DNA from: Ophiodon elongatus
Taxonomy: Eukaryota; Chordata; Actinopteri; Perciformes; Hexagrammidae
DNA: 64,000 bases
Direction of reading: 5' to 3'
Assembly: GCA_016806645.1 (NCBI GenBank)
Contig: JACSYO010000694.1
Span: forward strand, 471,001-535,000
The notes below the pieces were generated by a model, which saw only the letters and a list, made by a program, of their open reading frames with translations, searched no databases and had not been told where the DNA came from. The translations under genes were made by a program, and so were the position numbers. Numbering within the stretch: position 1 is the stretch's first letter; each line of letters begins with the position of its first letter. Positions 62,301 through 64,000 of this stretch are shown in pieces.

Positions 62301-62467
62301 CACCTGAAAGTTTCTTCCTGTAGTTGCTCCAGTTGTGTCTGCAGCTGGAGGTGTCTGCGTCCTGCAGGGCTGTTTATATCCTCTATGGAGTCAGACTGGT
62401 TAAGTCTCTCCATCATAACCTGGTTTTCTGCGAGTAAACTGCTCTTCTCCTCTTGCAGGGCGGCCAC
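54193..62467 (-). CDS. hook3: hook3 dynein adaptor, last 15 coding exons; 5' exons lie beyond right edge
   Basis: Hook3 is a cytosolic dimeric coiled-coil adaptor that joins dynein and dynactin, activates processive minus-end transport, and connects to cargo through its C terminus (FTS/FHIP complex, KIF1C; family knowledge). The 15 exons splice in frame with GT-AG borders into 512 residues and a stop. The human protein has about 718 residues, so about 206 residues, including the N-terminal HOOK domain that binds the dynein light intermediate chain, lie to the right. The sequence is heptad-rich coiled coil to about IRTLDPKQNQ, followed by the C-terminal cargo region. Paralogue choice rests on the tail AEDRLANTGSGQSFLARQRQ and the end GHVQPATAR, which match Hook3; Hook1 ends quite differently. 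All frames are intact, so the gene looks functional. Confidence 0.96.
54334..55300 (-). other. hook3 last intron (967 bp)
   Basis: AT-rich intron with GTAAGA donor and CTCAG acceptor. It carries a CTCF-like motif at 54621-54635 and a short GA-rich stretch at 55110-55160. Confidence 0.88.
54621..54635 (-). promoter_or_regulatory. CTCF-like core motif in hook3 last intron
   Basis: The minus strand reads CCACCAGAGGGCAGC, a close match to the CTCF core. It sits in the intron between the last two coding exons. Confidence 0.4.
55301..55372 (-). CDS. hook3: hook3 exon (14th in window)
   Basis: 72 bases, 24 codons, phase 0 at both ends. It encodes KEMDKTKTQRDYEEKLIVSA and WYNM. EKLIVSAWYN is shared by Hook1 and Hook3. 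The donor is GTAAGA. Confidence 0.95.
55541..55645 (-). CDS. hook3: hook3 exon (13th in window)
   Basis: 105 bases, 35 codons, phase 0 at both ends. It begins VIRTLDPKQNQGSGPEVQAL and ends DRMLHSLE. IRTLDPKQN marks the end of the main coiled coil in Hook proteins. Confidence 0.96.
55764..55864 (-). CDS. hook3: hook3 exon (12th in window)
   Basis: 101 bases. It encodes QRVEELEDALKKKDEDMKQM followed by EERYKKYLEKAKS, a strongly conserved Hook coiled coil. The donor is GTGAGT. Confidence 0.96.
56087..56169 (-). CDS. hook3: hook3 exon (11th in window)
   Basis: 83 bases. After completing the Met codon it encodes EKLRELNNELLKKNAFIDEM and ends EPKYNTS plus one base. The donor is GTGAGT. The segment is among the more diverged of the protein relative to the human sequence as I remember it. 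Confidence 0.92.
56290..56342. repeat. (AT)n microsatellite in hook3 intron
   Basis: About 53 uninterrupted bases of alternating A and T, self-complementary, inside a 209-base intron next to the 35-bp exon. Confidence 0.95.
56379..56413 (-). CDS. hook3: hook3 micro-exon (10th in window, 35 bp)
   Basis: It encodes only SSILKKKYEEH plus two bases of a Met codon. The acceptor is CTTCAG and the donor GTAAGT. It is needed to keep frame between its neighbours. A 53-base (AT)n tract lies 36 bases past its donor. Confidence 0.9.
56414..57912 (-). other. hook3 intron (1.5 kb) between 9th and 10th exons in window
   Basis: AT-rich intronic DNA with GT-AG borders and no recognisable repeat or coding sequence. 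Confidence 0.85.
57913..58000 (-). CDS. hook3: hook3 exon (9th in window)
   Basis: 88 bases. It encodes LINQRLMEEQGQVEELQKNL and ends QEQGSKADD before a consensus donor GTAAGT. Confidence 0.95.
58141..58176. repeat. (AGAT)n-(AAAT)n tetranucleotide repeat
   Basis: Three AGAT units followed by about six AAAT units in a hook3 intron. Confidence 0.92.
58379..58519 (-). CDS. hook3: hook3 exon (8th in window)
   Basis: 141 bases. It begins EHLIRLQHENKMLKLAQEGS, continues DNEKIALLQSLLEDA and ends ELETEN plus two bases of an Arg codon. RLQHENKML is a Hook-family signature. Confidence 0.96.
58520..60377 (-). other. hook3 intron (1.86 kb) between 7th and 8th exons in window
   Basis: No coding sequence is seen. 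It contains an AT-rich stretch near 59005-59050, a short fragment resembling the 11.4-kb repeat around 58960-58990, and a (CACAAG)n hexanucleotide array at 60047-60083. Confidence 0.85.
60047..60083. repeat. (CACAAG)n hexanucleotide repeat
   Basis: About six CACAAG units, then a GGCAGA variant run; intronic in hook3. Confidence 0.9.
60378..60447 (-). CDS. hook3: hook3 exon (7th in window), low-complexity linker
   Basis: 70 bases. It encodes LFPMVSNDGSDSLAAEITTP and EI between a split Gly and a split Arg codon. This is the non-coiled linker; SDSLAAEI is shared with vertebrate Hook3. The next intron (1.86 kb) is the largest in this part of the gene. Confidence 0.93.
60584..60668 (-). CDS. hook3: hook3 exon (6th in window)
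   Basis: 85 bases. It encodes RMRTERDSLKETIEELHCVQ, then AQEGQLTS and the first base of a Gly codon. The acceptor is CTGTAG and the donor GTAAAA. Confidence 0.94.
61066..61176 (-). CDS. hook3: hook3 exon (5th in window)
   Basis: 111 bases, 37 codons, phase 0 at both ends. It begins VVELQNRLSEESKKADKMEF and ends KVDSLQKEKD before the donor GTATGT. Confidence 0.95.
61359..61472 (-). CDS. hook3: hook3 exon (4th in window)
   Basis: 114 bases, 38 codons, phase 0 at both ends. It begins NKLLEEKNTVLMQSTVSLEE and ends QLETYKRQ before the donor GTAACC. Confidence 0.95.
61712..61799 (-). CDS. hook3: hook3 exon (3rd in window)
   Basis: 88 bases, finishing the split Arg codon. It encodes HSSDKVSKLEGTVEHYKKKL and ends LLRRQ before the donor GTACCC. 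The block matches the Hook coiled coil. Confidence 0.94.
62049..62189 (-). CDS. hook3: hook3 exon (2nd in window)
   Basis: 141 bases. It encodes LEASKDDYRIRCEELEKELV and ends SLKDEMDVL plus two bases of an Arg codon. The acceptor is TCTAG and the donor GTAAGA. The preceding intron is only 114 bases. Confidence 0.95.
62304..62467 (-). CDS. hook3: hook3 exon (1st in window): coiled-coil start
   Basis: 164 bases. It begins VAALQEEKSSLLAENQVMME, contains SIEDINSPAGRRHLQLQTQL, and ends EETF with two bases of an Arg codon. The acceptor is CCACAG and the donor GTGTGG. SPAGRRHLQLQ is a Hook3 hallmark. Confidence 0.95.
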
Positions 62468-64000
62468 CTGTGGAAGGGACGCGAGCGAAGAGGAGGGCAA
62501 AGAATGGGAATGCAGAAAGAGAAGCAAGACATGGGTTCAGTAGTGAGAGAGAGGGATTAGGAGAAGAGGAAATGTGAAAAATAGAAGAAAGAGCAAAAAA
62601 AAAAAAAAGGGGTGGCACGGAGGATAGAGGGAACGAAGGGAACAAGGGCGGAGGAGAGAAGGATAGAGGGATGGAATGTTCAAGATAGAGAGAGAAGAGA
62701 AGCAGAGAAGGGAAATAAGTTAGTTCTTTAAATTGTGTCTCTCAAACTACTTTTATGTACACGCAACATTTTCTTTACAGCATTCAATCCATTAGGTCAA
62801 TATACTGCAGCATCGCTTCTGGTAATAAAGCAAGCACACACCAAAAAACACTTCAACGGGGCAAACCGACAAACTCCAACATAGCAAAGAGGGCTACATA
62901 TGGTTTGATGTTGCCTTCTCAATATGATATATGATGATATATCAAACTCCACACAAAGCAAAGCAGAAGCAGATTCGTGGTTTTAAATGTGCCACTAATG
63001 ATAGTAATTTATTACCAAGTCTGTTGCATCTCAAAACATAAGAACTGATCGTAATATTTTTGTGAAGAGGAGATAGAAACATATTTGTAAGATGAATAAG
63101 CAGGGTTATTTTCAAATTGTCTAATTGCCTGGTCTGAAAAGATGAAGCAATTACCACATATCTTAATTTCTCAACCCTGTATCAATAAGCCAGGATCAAG
63201 TAAATAGCCAATATATATTGAGACTTTAAAATAAAAGGCCATTTTCGGACTTTCCGCTGACATACTAGCTATGTCTGCTTTTGTTAAAAATGTGTTCTAT
63301 GTGTAAAATATATTTAAGTGTCGGTAACACTTATGTGACAGTGGTCTTGGAGAACTTGCACAAGTGTAAAAATTATCTCACTGCAACACGCTGATATCCC
63401 ATCAAAGCTTTCATCAGAAAAAAAACAAAACAGGAAACGGTTTTCTAAAAACATCCGTAATTGAGTTGCAGGTATTGAGTTACAGTACGTGCAATGCTGC
63501 TGCTGCTGCTGCTGCTGACTGTCCTTTTTTTATTTTGATAAAAAGGTTCTTGAAGTGCACTTTTTTCATTCAGTAAAAATTTAAATTGGTTACATCACAT
63601 AATAATAAAATACAGTATGTGTGATATTTGTAATATTTGACATATATTCAACAGTTTTCCCAAGAAAAGACTCCTTCCTGGTTTCCCCCTTACGGTCTAC
63701 TACTGCTGTGGGAGAGCAATGAAACACACAAGGGTAAAAAGGCAAAGGATAATTAGTGAAGGGGTGACAACTGACACACCCACACCAAACTTCTGTTGTG
63801 GCTGGTGTGCCCCATGAGGACCATGTGTATACGTGTGAACAAACACGCATGCACAGAAAATTAGTAGGAATGGGATCTGGATTCCAAAGGGGATGCTGGT
63901 GCAAGCGGACTGAAAAAAACCCAGGACTATTAGACACACCACACACACATCATGGAGATGGAAAAAAAAAAAGACAGGAAGAAAAGAAAGTTTGGATTTA
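62468..64000 (-). other. hook3 intron at the right edge
   Basis: This lies upstream of the first visible hook3 exon on the minus strand. The preceding Hook3 exon, expected to end RCHELDMQ, is not present. It holds a purine-rich stretch at 62540-62710, a (CTG)n run of about seven units at 63496-63518, and AT-rich DNA. Confidence 0.8.
63496..63518. repeat. (CTG)n trinucleotide repeat
   Basis: About seven CTG units; (CAG)n on the hook3 sense strand, intronic. Confidence 0.9.

Noticed and set aside
54193..62467. hook1 instead of hook3
   Set aside because: The Hook1 tail differs completely; the terminal AEDRL...GHVQPATAR and the SPAGRRHLQLQ block are Hook3-specific.

Overview
The window is eukaryotic, vertebrate nuclear DNA, most likely from a percomorph teleost fish. 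The evidence is genes split into exons with GT-AG introns, abundant long (CA)n/(TG)n microsatellites, and several decayed interspersed repeats that resemble families common in percomorph genomes (recognised from memory, not searched). There is no CRISPR array, no operon, no prokaryotic gene, and no tRNA or rRNA gene that I can see. Nearly all long open frames are readings of microsatellites or chance. Two protein-coding genes can be supported, both on the minus strand and both cut by the window edges. (1) trabd2a (TIKI1), a membrane-tethered Wnt-inactivating metalloprotease of the TraB/TIKI family, has four coding exons between 36414 and 10262 with phase-consistent junctions: 36310-36414, 34381-34941, 11009-11155 and 10262-10436. 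They encode the signal peptide and most of the catalytic domain. The 3' exons lie beyond the left edge, so positions 1-10261 are intron 4. Intron 2 alone is 23 kb. (2) hook3, a dynein-dynactin activating adaptor, has its last 15 coding exons between 62467 and 54193. They encode 512 residues, from the first coiled coil to the stop codon. The N-terminal HOOK-domain exons lie beyond the right edge. A strong poly(A) signal at 48944-48949 suggests a 3' UTR of about 5.25 kb. Layout: 1-10261 trabd2a intron 4; 10262-11155 exons 4 and 3; 11156-34380 intron 2, rich in microsatellites and decayed transposons, with a GC-rich possible regulatory stretch at 12.5-13.6 kb; 34381-36414 exons 2 and 1; 36415 to about 37250 the 5' flank; about 37.2-48.9 kb intergenic; 48.9-54.2 kb hook3 3' UTR (inferred); 54.2-62.5 kb hook3 exons with short introns; 62468-64000 intron at the right edge. 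The two genes do not work together in any known pathway: one acts on Wnt ligands in the secretory route and at the cell surface, the other links dynein to cargo in the cytosol. They are only neighbours. No new biological system is evident. The most useful non-coding observations are CTCF-like motifs (two in opposite orientation flanking the intergenic interval, two carried by copies of one repeat), a nuclear-receptor direct-repeat cluster in trabd2a intron 3, microsatellites beside two splice donors, upstream ORFs at trabd2a, and a perfect 18-bp hairpin at 33.9 kb.
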